A stretch of 64,000 nt of DNA from Channallabes apus (GCA_030522415.1 CM060112.1:5821001-5885000); one strand, 5' to 3'. Shown: positions 24,201 through 55,570, numbered from the stretch's first letter. Translations and numbers: made by a program. The notes: generated by a model from the sequence alone, not told the origin.

Positions 24201-26507
24201 ATGGTAATGAGGAGGAACTGTAAGACAAAGCAGCGTCATTAAGAGGCATAAGTTCACTTTTATGCAGATTTAATTTGTAACCAGAAAATTGGCCGAAGAT
24301 CCTCAGCAAGTCCAGAAGTGAAGGAATGGATCGATCCGGGTCTGAGATAAACAGTAAAAGATCATCCGCATATAAAGACAATTTATGCTCAGTACCTCCT
24401 CTGAAAACACCCTGAATCTGACTGGATCTAAGGGCAACTGCTAGAGGCTCAATGGCGATGGCGAACAGCAAGGGAGAAAGCGGGCAGCCCTGTCTGGTTC
24501 CACGCTTAAGAAGGAAATAGTCCGAGAAATTATTATTTGTACGAACCCGGGCCAGGACGTCTGTCATTTCATGTACGCATTCGGACGGGACCAACATCTC
24601 CGTGTTTATTACGGAGGTAGGAGCGCTAGAGAGAGTACCGTTCACGTTGACCAAAACACAAAAGAAAACGCGTTTTGGTGGGAAAAAAAAATTCAACAAA
24701 CACAGACATTCGCATTCGGACGGGATTAGATTTCTCAGAGGACGGCAGAGTTTGCTGAAACACAGTAGGTAATTTGCTCTGGAATTTTTACAGGTCGTGT
24801 CAGAGAAAGACAGACATGGCAGATTCGGACGGGAATAAAATCACAAAGTACGTCTGTGAAACAGAAATTTCTCTAACAACCCCCTGTAAAACTAGTCCCG
24901 TCCGAATCAGGCTTTAGTCACATGGAAAAAGTTCGTCAGGTAAAATTTGTCATTATTTTTTCATTGTTGAAATTAACCCTTTTGTGCAGTTTCTTTCCCC
25001 CCTCCCATGTCTGCTTTCTATCTATTACAACCGGTCTCACTTTTTCCTTCTCAGGAAATCGAGCCGAACTCCCCGGCTGCTCTGGCAGGACTGAGGCCGC
25101 ACACAGACTACATCATCGGGGCCGACACCGTCATGAACGAGGTCCGTCTCTGCCCCGTGTCCTTTCTCCATTTGTGACATCTCTAATTTCACAGTGTAGT
25201 TATAAATGTCCATTTCTAACACTGTCTTTTTTTCTTTTTTTTCCCCCCTCAGTCTGAGGACTTGTTCTCATTGATCGAGACCCATGAGGGTAAAGGATTG
25301 AAGCTGTACGTTTATAACACGGACACGGACAGCTGCAGAGAAGTCGTCATAACTCCTAACAGCGCCTGGGGTGGAGAGGGCAGGTGTGTGTGTGTGTATG
25401 TGTATATATATATATGTGTGTGTGTATACATCTCAGTATCAACTGTTCAAAGGATATTATTGTGTATTTTGGATACATACGCCTTCAGCATTATTCTACA
25501 GTGTAGAAAGAAAGAAATATCAGGAAAGACTATTGAATTAGAAGGTGTATCCGAACCGTGCTGATTAAATGCACTATGGGCTAGTGATGGGAACTTTGAA
25601 TCATTTTAGTGACTCAGTTCTTTGAATATTGTTCATCAAAATGAACAAACCTTTTGAGTCATTTAGTTATTTTGATTAGAAATAAAATATTGCATTTTCA
25701 ATAAACAGACCCCCAATACAAAAATTTTGTCTATAGTTCCAGTAATGAACATATTATAGTGCAGCTAAGGACATATTATAATGAGCAGAATGAGTAGCTC
25801 ACCATCGTATCTTCCAGTCCGAGTCATTTGTTCTTTTGACTCTATTGTATCGTCTATGGGAGTCACGTGACAAAGGAACGAACGACTCGGAGTAGAAGAG
25901 TCATTGACATACGGAGGGTTTGCGATGTTTTGCTCATGCGCACCCAGGAGAAAATGAACGAATCACTCTCCGAGACGACTCGTTCTTCTGAGTCACGTTA
26001 AAGATTCATTCAAAAAGAACGAATCGTTCATGAACGACCCATCACTACTACAGGCCCGTCAGCTTGTACACACTTGACCATCACAACCGTACGTGGTTGT
26101 TGAATATCCAGATTTATTTCCCTTTGCTGATATTATAAGCTCCACTCTTGTGTAAATATTAGTTTAGATGGTAGTCGTTCGATGTTAAGGAGGTTCCAGT
26201 TCATCCTAAAAGTGTTCAGTGAGTCCAGGCAGTGCGTGTGGGATCATGTTGACTATAAAGTTTATAACAATCTTGTTTTCATATAAAACTATTAAAATAG
26301 TCCTAGATATTAAACAGTAAAGTGTATGTAATAATATTTTTCCTGTTTCCTTCTGGGTCTCAGTCTGGGTTGTGGTATCGGCTACGGTTACTTGCACAGG
26401 ATTCCAACTCGACCGTTCGAGGAAGGGAAGAAGATCAGCTTCCCCACACACACACCCAGTGCACCGGCAAGCCCACTGAAGGATGGCTTCACTGAGGTTC
26501 AACCTTC

Positions 26508-26538
<31 letters not shown>

Positions 26539-27575
26539 CATTTTCTTTTTGTTAAGAACAATACTTTTGTGCAATAAGGTTACATTACTGAGCACAAAAT
26601 ATAATTGTGTGTGTGTGTGTAAAAATAAAATGTGTGTGCTCTTGTGTTTTTATTTTTTTCCTCATGACCTGTTCCTGGTCTTTTGGCTCTCAGGTTCAGC
26701 TCTCTGCAGTAACCCCACCTCCTGTTACACTGCCCGGCCCCACCGGACTTGAAGATAGCCTGTCTGGGCTGTCAATCAATTCAGCTCCTCCCACTATGCC
26801 CACTGAACTTCAGACAGGTTCCTGCCTAATCTTCTGCTAATCACGTCTAGTCACGTCTGTATTTGAGTGCATCTCTTATATGATGGTGTTGTTTCAGGTG
26901 TGCCCACAGTCCCTCTGCTGCCCACTCAGGTCACCCCGGGCATGGGGGCTCTGCCCTCGGTCAACCCCGCCTCTACGCTACCAGGTACCACACACACACA
27001 CACGCGTATACGTGATTGCAGCAGATTAACATTGTGAATAAACTACAGCAACATGGTGTTTCTCGATCCTGTTTGATTTAGTCGCTTCGTTACAACTAAC
27101 GAGACTCAACTGAAAGATCGTTATGTATTTGTACATGAAAATGATTTTATAATATGATTTGATTATTATATGTTATAGAAGATTGTTTAGTGTTTTATTA
27201 CACACGGAGATGTTATAACACTTATCTATTGCATATAGCAACACCAGTGTTCGCTGACGCAAAATGTCGAAAGCTGTACTTACGGTCGCATATGTGGGGA
27301 AAAACACCACAGGAGGATTTTAAAAAAAAAAGGGGGGGCGTCAGACATCACACACTGCATTTGGGTTTTCTAATGTGTCATGTTGAACCAAAGTTATCAT
27401 TACTTTTAACACGTATACATTTTACATGATCTCATCAATCTGTGCCTTTTTATTCTTTTTTTTTTTTTTTTGTATAGTTGGTTAAGTAATTTTTAAGTTC
27501 ATCATATTTCCTAGATTGTGCTGATTAGGTCAGGTGGACAGGTCGCTCTGTACTGCACAATCCTGAACCCTACAT

Positions 27576-27614
<39 letters not shown>

Positions 27615-27969
27615 AAATGCTAACGCTATAATATATATTTATAAGTGCCGGCCTGTTGTGAGGGCCGCAGCTGCAAGTATATTTCAGACTCGCAGACTTG
27701 ACACGCATGTAATGCTGGCGATTTTTATTTTATTTTTTTAAACCCAGCTTTATCTCCGTCCTACCTCCGGATGTGTGTGTTGACCTGCAGTGACCTCTGG
27801 GTTTGGCTGTTAATTTAAAGAATGTGGAACACGGTTTTGTTTCAGGGTTGATGCCGTTACCTGCCGGCCTTCCACCGCTGCCCAACCTGCCCAACCTGAA
27901 CATCCCTCTCCCAGACCTCAGCGCCGTATCGTTAACGGGAATCCCCGGCCTTCCTCCTTCCACCACAGG

Positions 27970-28012
<43 letters not shown>

Positions 28013-28648
28013 GCATTCCGTGTATAAATGTAAATAGTTGCCCAGGTGTTTGAATTTTTTCCTCATATAATTATATGATACTGTCTGGAAGCTCCGCCCC
28101 CTTTCTCCTATCTCTCAGTTGCAAACCAAAAAAAATGGGCACTGCAGTGATCTCGCCTTTTTGTCCGAGATAAATATTTCTTGCTCAAATTCTCATCTGT
28201 CGTAGTAATATTTTCTTAACCTTTACTTTGTGTAACGTCAACATGAAGTAAGAGTGTGTTTAACTCATTGGACATTAATGTCCTGTATGTCGTTTTGGAC
28301 CTGAGTTTGTGTTGCTGTTTCTTCTTCTTCTCTGCAGGTTTGCCAACTCTGCCTCCTCTCGCCTCCCTCCCTCATCTCAACCTGCCCGGCATGGCCCCGA
28401 TTCCCAGCATGCCCGGTGTCCTACCCTCCGCTCTCCCCCCGATGCCCAGCATGTCCCTTCCCCCTGAGTTCGCCCCGCTCGCCGCCCCGGTGACGTCCGC
28501 CCTGGCAGCCCATCAGACTCCGGCGCTCATCCTGGACGCTACACCGAACGCCGCTACCAAGATATCCGCAGAGACCCCCATCGTCACGGCGACGAGCACG
28601 TGTGAGATGAGCGGCGCACACGTCCACATCACGGCAGAGTCGTCATAA
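18163..28648 (+). CDS. gorasp2: gorasp2, Golgi reassembly-stacking protein 2 (GRASP55), complete
   Basis: GRASP55 is a peripheral Golgi membrane protein that links medial/trans cisternae through PDZ-like GRASP domains. Ten exons (18163-18225, 18862-18942, 20698-20901, 25055-25141, 25253-25383, 26364-26496, 26694-26817, 26898-26984, 27846-27968, 28338-28648) join in frame to about 447 aa, close to the 452 aa of human GORASP2. [13 protein letters not shown] carries the Gly2 used for N-myristoylation. The first PDZ-like domain (about residues 15-105) has [19 protein letters not shown]; the second (about 110-200) has [20 protein letters not shown] and [21 protein letters not shown] Pro/Ser/Leu-rich tail of ~240 residues follows. 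Intron 3 hosts nested transposons. Two AATAAA hexamers lie about 1 kb after the stop. Confidence 0.95.
18862..18942 (+). CDS. gorasp2: gorasp2 exon 2, PDZ1 start
   Basis: Acceptor ctctctcag, donor gtacgt. Encodes [20 protein letters not shown] then SINNTRL, the first PDZ-like binding groove. Confidence 0.95.
19368..20055 (+). mobile_element. Inverted-repeat element, 'tgtattggactgtgaactc' family, copy 1
   Basis: Begins acaggtggtccacgacttac with aaacgagttcc; the right end is a decayed inverse (gtaagtcttgctgtgtacag). An internal block near 19585-19660 (gagctgttttccactgtatt) recurs at 34259 and 49409. It lies in gorasp2 intron 2 and has no recognisable transposase. Confidence 0.6.
20698..20901 (+). 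CDS. gorasp2: gorasp2 exon 3, PDZ1 core
   Basis: Acceptor ttttttttag, donor gtgagg. 68 codons with [20 protein letters not shown], the [16 protein letters not shown] block and VWHVL. Confidence 0.95.
21500..22150. repeat. Dispersed fish repeat (ccaacatttggggctttttg family)
   Basis: Shares the order 'ttggggctttttg - taaacacactcaaaaactggcagac - ttggaatct' with the shorter copy at 40900-41190, and has a right end like ttgctttcaactatattgat. It lies in gorasp2 intron 3. Confidence 0.5.
22433..24555 (-). mobile_element. 5'-truncated L1-like LINE with 15-bp target duplication
   Basis: Flanked by a perfect 15-bp direct repeat gacgtctgtcatttc at 22418-22432 and 24556-24570. A seven-residue poly(A) tail (T tract at 22433-22439) marks the 3' end on the minus strand. 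The element is cut off upstream within the reverse transcriptase, as in typical target-primed reverse transcription. Confidence 0.88.
22669..24560 (-). pseudogene. LINE ORF2 fragment (reverse transcriptase C-terminal half)
   Basis: A single open frame of about 625 LINE residues with no internal stop. It shows the [20 protein letters not shown] and YADDLLLF (catalytic YADD) motifs, then the thumb and a Cys-rich region ([20 protein letters not shown]) typical of L1/Tx1-type ORF2 C-termini. The endonuclease and first half of the RT are missing by 5' truncation. The open frame continues to 24699, but those first ~47 residues come from the host element. Confidence 0.88.
25055..25141 (+). CDS. gorasp2: gorasp2 exon 4, PDZ2 start
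   Basis: Acceptor ccttctcag, donor gtccgt. Encodes [20 protein letters not shown] then IGADTVMNE. Confidence 0.95.
25253..25383 (+). CDS. gorasp2: gorasp2 exon 5, PDZ2 core
   Basis: Acceptor ccccctcag; the donor starts a (GT)n run. Encodes [20 protein letters not shown] through [10 protein letters not shown]. Confidence 0.95.
25582..26047. mobile_element. hAT-type MITE
   Basis: Ends tagtgatggg and, reverse complemented, tagtgatgggtcgttc. The 8-bp flanks ctatgggc and ctacaggc match at 6 of 8 positions, as expected for a decayed hAT duplication. Internal gaacgaatcgttcatgaacg blocks support a hAT family. It lies in gorasp2 intron 5. Confidence 0.65.
26364..26496 (+). CDS. gorasp2: gorasp2 exon 6, end of GRASP region
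   Basis: Acceptor gggtctcag. Encodes [20 protein letters not shown] and on to PLKDGFTE. The donor needed to reach exon 7 in frame is gttcaa, a poor match to the consensus. Confidence 0.88.
26694..26817 (+). CDS. gorasp2: gorasp2 exon 7
   Basis: Acceptor tggctctcag, donor gttcct. Encodes [20 protein letters not shown] and [11 protein letters not shown], matching the SLTGLSISSTPP region of human GORASP2. Confidence 0.9.
26898..26984 (+). CDS. gorasp2: gorasp2 exon 8
   Basis: Acceptor tgtttcag; the donor gtaccacacac leads into (CA)n. Encodes [20 protein letters not shown] and NPASTLPG. Confidence 0.9.
27571..27610. repeat. (TG)n microsatellite in gorasp2 intron 8
   Basis: About 20 TG units. 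The rest of this ~860-bp intron is AT-rich with no recognised feature. Confidence 0.95.
27846..27968 (+). CDS. gorasp2: gorasp2 exon 9
   Basis: Acceptor tgtttcag; the donor gtatacacac leads into (CA)n. Encodes [20 protein letters not shown] and [10 protein letters not shown], the Pro/Leu-rich tail. Confidence 0.92.
28338..28648 (+). CDS. gorasp2: gorasp2 exon 10, C-terminus
   Basis: Acceptor cttctctgcag. Encodes [20 protein letters not shown] and a Ser/Thr/Ala-rich end finishing TAESS and TAA at 28646-28648. This tail is less conserved than the PDZ half. Confidence 0.92.
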
Positions 28649-29615
28649 CAACCAGGCATTTTATCTTCATCCTAAAACAGGCCTGTCTCTCTCCCTCTCC
28701 ACATATATAGCTCTATCTCTCCCTCACTCTGATACCGTCTCAGAAAATGTATTTATTCAGTCGATAAAGATCCAAAATGGCTCAGGAGGACACGCTGAGA
28801 AGGACGGGGACGGACAGTATGATGGGTGCATGCGGTGAAAGAACAGGGTTTTAAATCCAGACGAATCCAGAGGAGCCGAGTGTTAAAAACGAAAGATTTG
28901 TGAGTGAGATTAGGCTTTAAAGTTGTTTTACAAGATTCTGTACACAGCACTACACTTATTATTTTTTTGTTAGCTAACTTGAAACTATCTATATCTATAT
29001 CATACTACGTTCAAGAGCAAGTAAGGATGCAAATCTCACAGACTTTTAATCATATAAAAAAAAAATCATTGAATCATAAAACGTGGCTGTTAAGAAGTCA
29101 GTGACTGTAGAGCAGGGCTGTTATTTTGCTGTTTAATACGAAATAGTTTCAATAATCTGATTCCTCATTTTGAATATTGACTTAAAATTGTAATTAAATC
29201 CGGATTTGTAAATTGTATAGTAGTCTTTAAGCGTAGAAACACTGGTTTTCCACCTTAAAAAAAGAAAAGGAAAACAAATAAGTACGCACAGCTTCTCTGG
29301 ATTTAGTCTTTCTGTTCCATGTCTCTTTTTTTTTTTTCCCTTTCGGTTTTTGTCACTTTTTCTTTATTATTATTTTTTAAGTTCTCTAACAGTACGGTTG
29401 CTAGAGTTATAGTATCACTAAAGCCGTTACAGGATTGTATGATTCCCATGTTGTGATTAGACATTTTTATTTGAATTAAGAAGAGTGTGTGTATTTGCGT
29501 GCGTGTGTGTGTGTGTGAGAGAGGGAATGTTAAGTGTCCTCCTCTTCTCAGTGAGCTCTTTCTGCTGATTTAGATGAACACCTACAGAATCTTGTACACA
29601 CTATGTAGAGCAGTG

Positions 29616-29676
29616 AATAAAGGGGAACTATTTGAGCTTGTGCAGAATTGAAATGTTGACAAACACAAGCAATAAA
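29616..29676 (+). other. gorasp2: gorasp2 candidate poly(A) signals
   Basis: AATAAA at 29616-29621 and at 29671-29676, the second followed within ~35 bp by a tgtgtctgtgtgtg GU-rich element. This would give a ~1-kb 3' UTR. Confidence 0.6.
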
Positions 29677-29699
29677 GTATGAGGTTTTACAGTAATGCT

Positions 29700-31080
29700 G
29701 TGTCTGTGTGTGGGCCAAACTTTGTTGACTAGATCCTACAATCCCATGCTGTAGACTTTTTCTGCTAAAATAACTTGAAACGTGGCAAATAAGGGTTTCA
29801 TTAATTAAACTGTTGTCATAAGTGATTTATAAGCATGTATAAAGTTAGACAGTTGAAAAAGTATATGTATTGTCTATGTGTAAAAAAAATGTTTTTTTTT
29901 GTAATCGATACATTTCAATAATTGATATCAAATTGAACAAGTTTTAAAAGGAGTTGAAAAACATCATGATGCTTTTAGCACAAATTTAATTACATTTTTA
30001 TTGATGTTATTTTCATATGTATAGAGTTCTTTAGAGGTTGAGAGTAAGTGGATTTTTCCCCCCCCTGATTTTTTTTGTTTTGTGAACATGTCCTCACACT
30101 ATATAAGAAAAATAATCCATGTGTTTGACTTGAAAGTGTAATTAACTTAACTTACACTCAATGCTCCTTTAATCTCGATTTCCTGGTGAGAAAGTATTTT
30201 GCAGAATGAACTAAATCATCTTGCACAGCGTTGGAAGCTCTGCAGGGTGTGTGTGTGTTGGAGAGAAGTCCAGTCAGCCAATAAAAGCATCCGAAGCAGG
30301 TGTATTAAAATAGCTTTAGGAATCTTTATTTCTCTTTTGGCTACATTCCCTACAACGGCAGCAGCATTTTTTTCGAGACAGATCACAGATGAAGGACAGA
30401 GAGAGAGAGAGGGAGGAGGGATGGAGAATGAGAAAGCTGAATGAGCACCGCCGGCTCCTGATTGGTCGCACGGTTTCGGGGCAGGCCCACTTTCTGTCTT
30501 TAGCTTAGATGTTTTACAAACACACACTTTACCCAACTTGCATACCTGACAAAAAGGATTGTACCATCATTCATGACAAACGTTTCAAATATGACATCTC
30601 TTGTTAAATTGTACAGTTATACAAAACCAAAATAACAAACTGAAGCTTAACTGAAAACTACAAAGCAACAACCGAGCAGCAGCAACATGAACGTTGCTTC
30701 AGGGGGGATGGCTGCTTTTATTCCAACAGAGATCCTCACCATGTGACATTTATTTCAACCAATCACTGCCCTCTGGTGTCATCAGAGTGTACTGCATGCT
30801 GCTCCCACACCTGTATTTCAGGTCTCGGCGCTGAAGAACCACCCGGACATTTTTCATCCTAATCACGTACAGTACGTGTCTCTACTACGGACGAGAGGAG
30901 ACAAATCTCGCTCAACTGAGAAAAGAAAACACAGATCAGCCTTAACGATAAAATAAACCTAAAATTGTGTCACTAAAACGACCATAAAGTCCCTCAGCTT
31001 TCTCATCAGGAACAATCGGATCGGTTTGATTCATCTGTATTATTTTCTCACACATTTCATTCTTGTTTCCTTTATCTTCT
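29700..31080. other. Convergent intergenic region and likely tlk1 3' UTR
   Basis: No coding exon was recognised. TTTATT hexamers (AATAAA on the minus strand) at 30325-30330 and 30717-30722 are candidate tlk1 poly(A) signals, but the true end is not determined. Confidence 0.4.
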
Positions 31081-31086
31081 TTTGAT

Positions 31087-31480
31087 TCTGTAAACCTGCT
31101 CTGCAACAATGACTTGTTAAAAGCGCTATATAAATAAAAATGAAGTGAATTGAAACCACAAGACCGCTGAAGGTGAGCTGTGGGATGTGGCACCAAGGGG
31201 TTAGCAGCAGATCCCTGAAAGTTGTTGCAATGGTTTTGTTTACGTGGATTAGACTCGTTTTTTTCCAGCACATCCCACAGACGATCGATCAGACTGATAT
31301 CGGGACAATATGGAGGCTGAGTCGATACTTTGAACTTTCATGGTCCTTGATTATTTATAGGTTACGGCTAATCGATGTACGTTTATTCCAGGATCTAATG
31401 GCAGGAGAAGAATTTCATCCACCCGGTGTGTGTGTAACATTTTCACAGAAGACCACTAACTAAAGTAAACCTCAACCTGC
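31087..31480 (-). mobile_element. Composite: LINE 3' tail and Tc1/mariner transposase fragment
   Basis: 31087-31145 carries a LINE tail (gttaaaagcgctatataaat). The minus-strand frame from 31273 reads CWKKTSLIHVN and RDLLLTPWCHIPQLTFSGLV, like the C-terminal end of a Tc1/mariner transposase (DLLLTSWCQIPQ...F.GLV). Both are fragments, probably in the tlk1 3' UTR. Confidence 0.6.
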
Positions 31481-31912
31481 GATGGTTTGATACATAGGAT
31501 TTTGTATAACTGTGTTTCGCTCTCTTATACTATATGGCAATAAATTAAGTAAAGAAACTAAAGACTAAAAGCAAACAAGCGAACACCTATAATTTAAAAC
31601 AAACCCATTCAATAAATTAATAATGTACAAAGTATGGCACATAAAAAAAAAAAACATTTTTAAATAAGCATGATGCATAAAAGGAGGAGAGGCCGGTCTA
31701 CCCGCAACACTCGCAACACCTTCTGAAACACCAGCACGAAAACTTGGAAACGGTGTCACGATATCCAAATATCCAACGTGGGAACTTACAGAGGCGCAAA
31801 CTGATGACATCAGAGGGCAACAATTAGTTTAAGGAAAACATTGATCCAGAAATATCTATTAGAAGAAATTTGAAGTATTAGATGTTTACCCTGGACCTGC
31901 TCTGTCTCTCTC

Positions 31913-31930
31913 ACACACACACACACACAC

Positions 31931-31981
<51 letters not shown>

Positions 31982-32055
31982 ATATGAGAAAGCAATAACA
32001 GAAAAGTGTGAACTTTAATGCCCTCTCCAACACACACACACACACACACACACAC
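31913..32055. repeat. (CA)n microsatellite pair
   Basis: Two CA runs (31913-31979 and 32033-32055) directly downstream of the tlk1 stop codon. Confidence 0.95.
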
Positions 32056-32153
32056 CTTGTGAGATTAATATTCAAGTTTTATTTCCCCCTCTCTCACCTG
32101 TGCTCACAAACTAAAGATTCAACCACTTGACACCTGACCGGTCAGACATGAGC

Positions 32154-51839
<19,686 letters not shown>

Positions 51840-52150
51840 TAAGCCCAGAAGTAATAAGAGTAAAAACGCAGCCTCTCAATCCCAAACTAATCCCACCTCC
51901 GACATCTCCTGCGTCGCGTTTCCGAATGACACCCGCTCACATGTCTTTTGCACTATGAAGTGCTTATGTCTCGGTTATAACGCATCGCTTTCACGCTGCA
52001 CACAGCCGTTATAGCCACAGGTTCATGCACTCACTCTCAAATCAACCCCACACTGTCACAGCCCGAGCTGCGTCCCGCTTCCATTAGGCACCGCGCATGC
52101 GCCGAACCTTTGCGCCTGCGCGCTGCGTAGCGAGCGACCGTCAACACTTC
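51840..52150 (-). promoter_or_regulatory. tlk1: tlk1 CpG-rich promoter with NRF1-like sites
   Basis: CpG-dense DNA upstream of the tlk1 start holds gcgcatgcgc at 52093-52102, a perfect NRF1-type palindrome, and a second related tgcgcctgcgcgc at 52111-52123. No TATA box is evident. The tlk1 and dync1i2 promoters are ~6.6 kb apart and divergent. Confidence 0.65.
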
Positions 52151-53672
52151 CGGTATTATTTAGTTTTGTTTATACGTTCATATATATTTTTTTGAGTAAA
52201 TGATTATAGAACACAAAAGAAAAGTTTTTACATAAAAATATTTCCAGTCACAAAACTGACTATTGGCCAACTATTAAACGTCACTCGATACTGATAGCTA
52301 CGCCCATTTCCGGGTTTTTGATGCGAGGCAGATTTCAAGAAACTAGCAATAAATGAATTAATTAATTTATCTAAAATGTGCCTATGAGAAATGTGTAATT
52401 AAATTAAGCTTAAGTTTTTAGACCACTTTTTGGGTGTCATGAGCTTTATACTTTCAAATGGCTTTTGCTAATAAACTAGTCTACACAATGTGATTAAGCA
52501 AGAGAATTCCCTACTTCCGGTTTTGTTTGTTTGTTTGTTTGGTATTTATTAATCTAATAGATTTTATTAATGAAAACCAATAATGTCTCCAAATTTTCTT
52601 CCATATACAAACTGTATACTATTAAATGTCACTTAAATGTACCTGCCCACTTTTCTATTTGTTCTTTTGACTTTTGAAATAGCACACAAGTAAACATGTA
52701 TACAGTATAATGTGTCAAAATATTACTCAAGAATTTTATAGCAAAAAGTAGTTTTAATTAATTAAATTGAAGGATGTTATACGGTGTGTATTTACCCTAA
52801 AACATTGTTTATGTTTCCTGAAGCTGTATTTTTGTTATTACTGTGAGACCTTATAATTGAAAAAAGAAAAAAACCGTAAAGCGGTTGTGTGATGCTCGGA
52901 CATCTCAGGGAGACATTCTTATAACTTGCAGCAGAACATTTTTCAGTAAGCTCAGACATAAAGACTCAGACATCTCTTCTTTCTCACCAGTGTAGAAGTA
53001 GTGCAGACTTTGGTGCAAACCCTAGACTCGGTTTCTCAGACTGCAGTGCAGCTATATGACACAGTTAAACAGCAATTCTGCTCATTCGCACATATAAATA
53101 CACGCAATAAAGATCCATCCCATACTTCCTACCATGCTTGCTTAATCCTTCATGTTCATTCTGCTGCATGCGTAAGAGATATGATGAAACTCCATCGTTA
53201 CATAAAAGCGCATGTGGAAATTTTAATTGATGATAAAGTTACGGCAAAGTGAATGCTTATTTCAGTTATGTTCCGGTGATTAAGATGTGTACTGTGAGAA
53301 CACAGATGGCTGCTGTTTGATTAACTTACCCAGATGTGAAAAGAAACACATCTGTCATATTTTTCTATTCACGCGGCTTTGGAAACTACAGCTTTGTCTG
53401 AATTCAGCTTGGAGATTCAGAACTGCACTAGTATATGATGAACACACTTATAGTAGCTATATCTTAGTAAAATGAATATTTTGGCTATTTACACCTTTTC
53501 TCCACAAGGCACAAATGTTGATCAGTGAAGATATGAATGATCTTTTTTGTTTTGTTTTGCACCAGGGCTCTAAGTCTAACCAGCGATGAATCCTGTCTCA
53601 CCCAAACTTTTTTTCATAAACGTCTGCTTTGATCCACATTCATTTTTCAATGACTGCAGAAAGCTTAGAGAC
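52150..53672. other. Intergenic DNA between tlk1 and dync1i2
   Basis: No coding sequence was recognised. An 83-codon frame at 53001-53252 has no recognisable domain. Confidence 0.4.
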
Positions 53673-53789
53673 ATAATGTGTATTAGAGAAAGAGCAAAAC
53701 TATACATTATGTCGTTTACTTCCTACATTTATGAAGAAATAACAGAATGTAATTTATTTTAAAATATTAATTTAAGAGGCATAGTAAGT
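53673..53789. repeat. 117-bp direct repeat, left copy (LINE target duplication)
   Basis: Identical at every base to 55571-55687 (offset 1898). The bases beyond each end differ. It bounds the LINE exactly. Confidence 0.95.
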
Positions 53790-55570
53790 AAGGACATAAG
53801 AAATTGGATGCTAATTAACTTCCTTCTGCTTAATCCGGATAAGACAGAAGTTCTAGTCATAGGACCGCATACAGCTAGAAGTAAAATCTTATATCACACC
53901 GTAACTTTAGATGGCCTTTCTGTTCCGTCAAGTGCAACAGTAAAAGACCTCGGCGTGATTATAGATTCCAGCCTTTCATTTGAAGCTCATGTAGATAATA
54001 TCACCAGGATAGCATTCTTTCACCTCAGAAATATCGCCAAAATAAGAAATATATTGTCGCTAAATGATGCAGAAAAACTAGTTCATGCTTTTATCACTTC
54101 TAGGTTGGACTATTGTAATGCCTTACTGTCTGGTTGTTCAGTTAGGTGCATAAACAAGCTTCAGCTAGTCCAGAATGCAGCAGCGAGAGTCCTCACTAGA
54201 ACCAGAAGATATGAGCACATCACCCCTATCCTGTCTTCACTGCATTGGCTCCCTGTGAAATTTCGCATTGATTTTAAAATACTACTCTTGACATATAAAG
54301 CATTAAATGGTCTCGCCCTGCAGTATCTGAGCGAACTGCTAGTGTCTTACGATCCGCCACGCCTACTTCGGTCAAAGGATGCAGGCTGCTTATCAGTACC
54401 ACGTATTATGAAAACTACAGCTGGGGGCAGAGCTTTTTCTTACAAAGCCCCAAAATTATGGAATAGTCTTCCAAATAGTGTTCGGGACTCAGACACAGTC
54501 TCAGTGTTTAAGTCTAGGCTCAAAACCTATTTATTTAGCCAAGCATTTTTATAAATAGATTTGCCATAAGGTAAAGGAGCAGATCTGGGGGACTCATGGA
54601 CGTAGAGTATTATGGTGAACTGGTATGTTTAGATGCTGTCTTCCTCAGTCTTATTTGATCACTCAGGTTTGTTGACGGTGAGGTGATTGTTTGCTTTACA
54701 TCTCAGTTCCCCCTCATGTTTGTGTTTCCTTCTGGCTCTCCCTTTTAGTTATGCTGTCATAGTTAGTCCTGCCGGAGTCCCTGCTTGCACTCTACACTAA
54801 ATATACATTCACATTAGACATTGTGACTGTGACCATACTGTACCTAATTGCAATCTCTCCTCCTCTTCTCTTCCTCCCCCTCTTTCTCTTTCCTCTCTCC
54901 CCCTGTCTCCCCCTTTCACTCTTTCTCTCTCTCTCTCTCTCTCTCTCTGTCGAGCTACACATGTGGTTCCTGAGCTGCCAGTGATCCAGACTCCCTCTGC
55001 CCTCCGGACCTGTCTGATCCATCCTGGTGCCCGGTTTCTGGTTGGAGGTCTCGTCGCATGGATGCCCCGTGTGTCTCTTTAGGATGCGCCTGGTGTCTGG
55101 GGATGATTCTATCTACTTAGAAGATGGTTCTGGCCTCGACTGGTGTTGTCAGCTGTTTCTCTGAGGACTTGACAATTCGATAGTTCAGGACTGGAACTTT
55201 CTACAAGTCTATCTGAGTCTCGAATAATTACTGGACTCCATTTTACATCAACTATTATAACATCAATTAACATCAACTATTATAGCTGAACCTAACACTG
55301 TATAAATGCAGATCATTTCCTGCTATCTGTTTCACCCAGATGAGGATGGGTTCCCTGTCGAGTCTGGTTCCTCTCAAGGTTTCTTCCTATTACCGTCTCA
55401 GGGAGTTTTTCCTTGCCACTGTCGCCCTCAGCTTGCTCACCAGGGACTATCTGAACATTTTGATTCATACACATTCACATTCCATACAAACTTAAATAAT
55501 TCTTTTGATTGTGTAAAGCTGTTTTGAGACAATGTCAATTGTTAAAAGCGCTATACAAATAAAAAACTGA
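53790..55570 (+). mobile_element. 5'-truncated L2/CR1-like LINE
   Basis: Starts inside the reverse transcriptase (DIRNWM, LLLNPDKTEVLVI) and contains the ORF end, a ~1-kb 3' UTR with a pyrimidine-rich stretch (54850-54950), and the tail ttgagacaatgtcaattgtt then aaaagcgctatacaaataaa. The whole unit lies between two 117-bp identical repeats. Confidence 0.88.
53808..54554 (+). pseudogene. LINE reverse transcriptase C-terminal fragment, open
   Basis: 248 open codons ending TAA at 54552-54554: LLLNPDKTEVLVIG, VKDLGVIIDSSLSF, FITSRLDYCNALLSGC, LQLVQNAAARVLTRTRRYEH, LHWLPVKFRIDFKILLLTYK and PKLWNSLPNSVRDSD. This is the conserved thumb/C-terminal region of L2/CR1-type LINEs. The RT catalytic motif and endonuclease are absent because of 5' truncation. 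Confidence 0.88.

Larger units (their letters stand above)
22353..24917. mobile_element. Inverted-repeat element interrupted by a LINE
   Basis: The left end taaagccctattcggacagg matches the reverse complement of the right end at 24896-24917 (taaagcctgattcggacggg). Three internal attcggacggga blocks recur right of the LINE (near 24587, 24714, 24820). Without the LINE it would be about 430 bp and is non-coding. Confidence 0.65.

Noticed and set aside
53001..53252. 83-codon frame between tlk1 and dync1i2
   Set aside because: No recognised similarity and no supporting signals.
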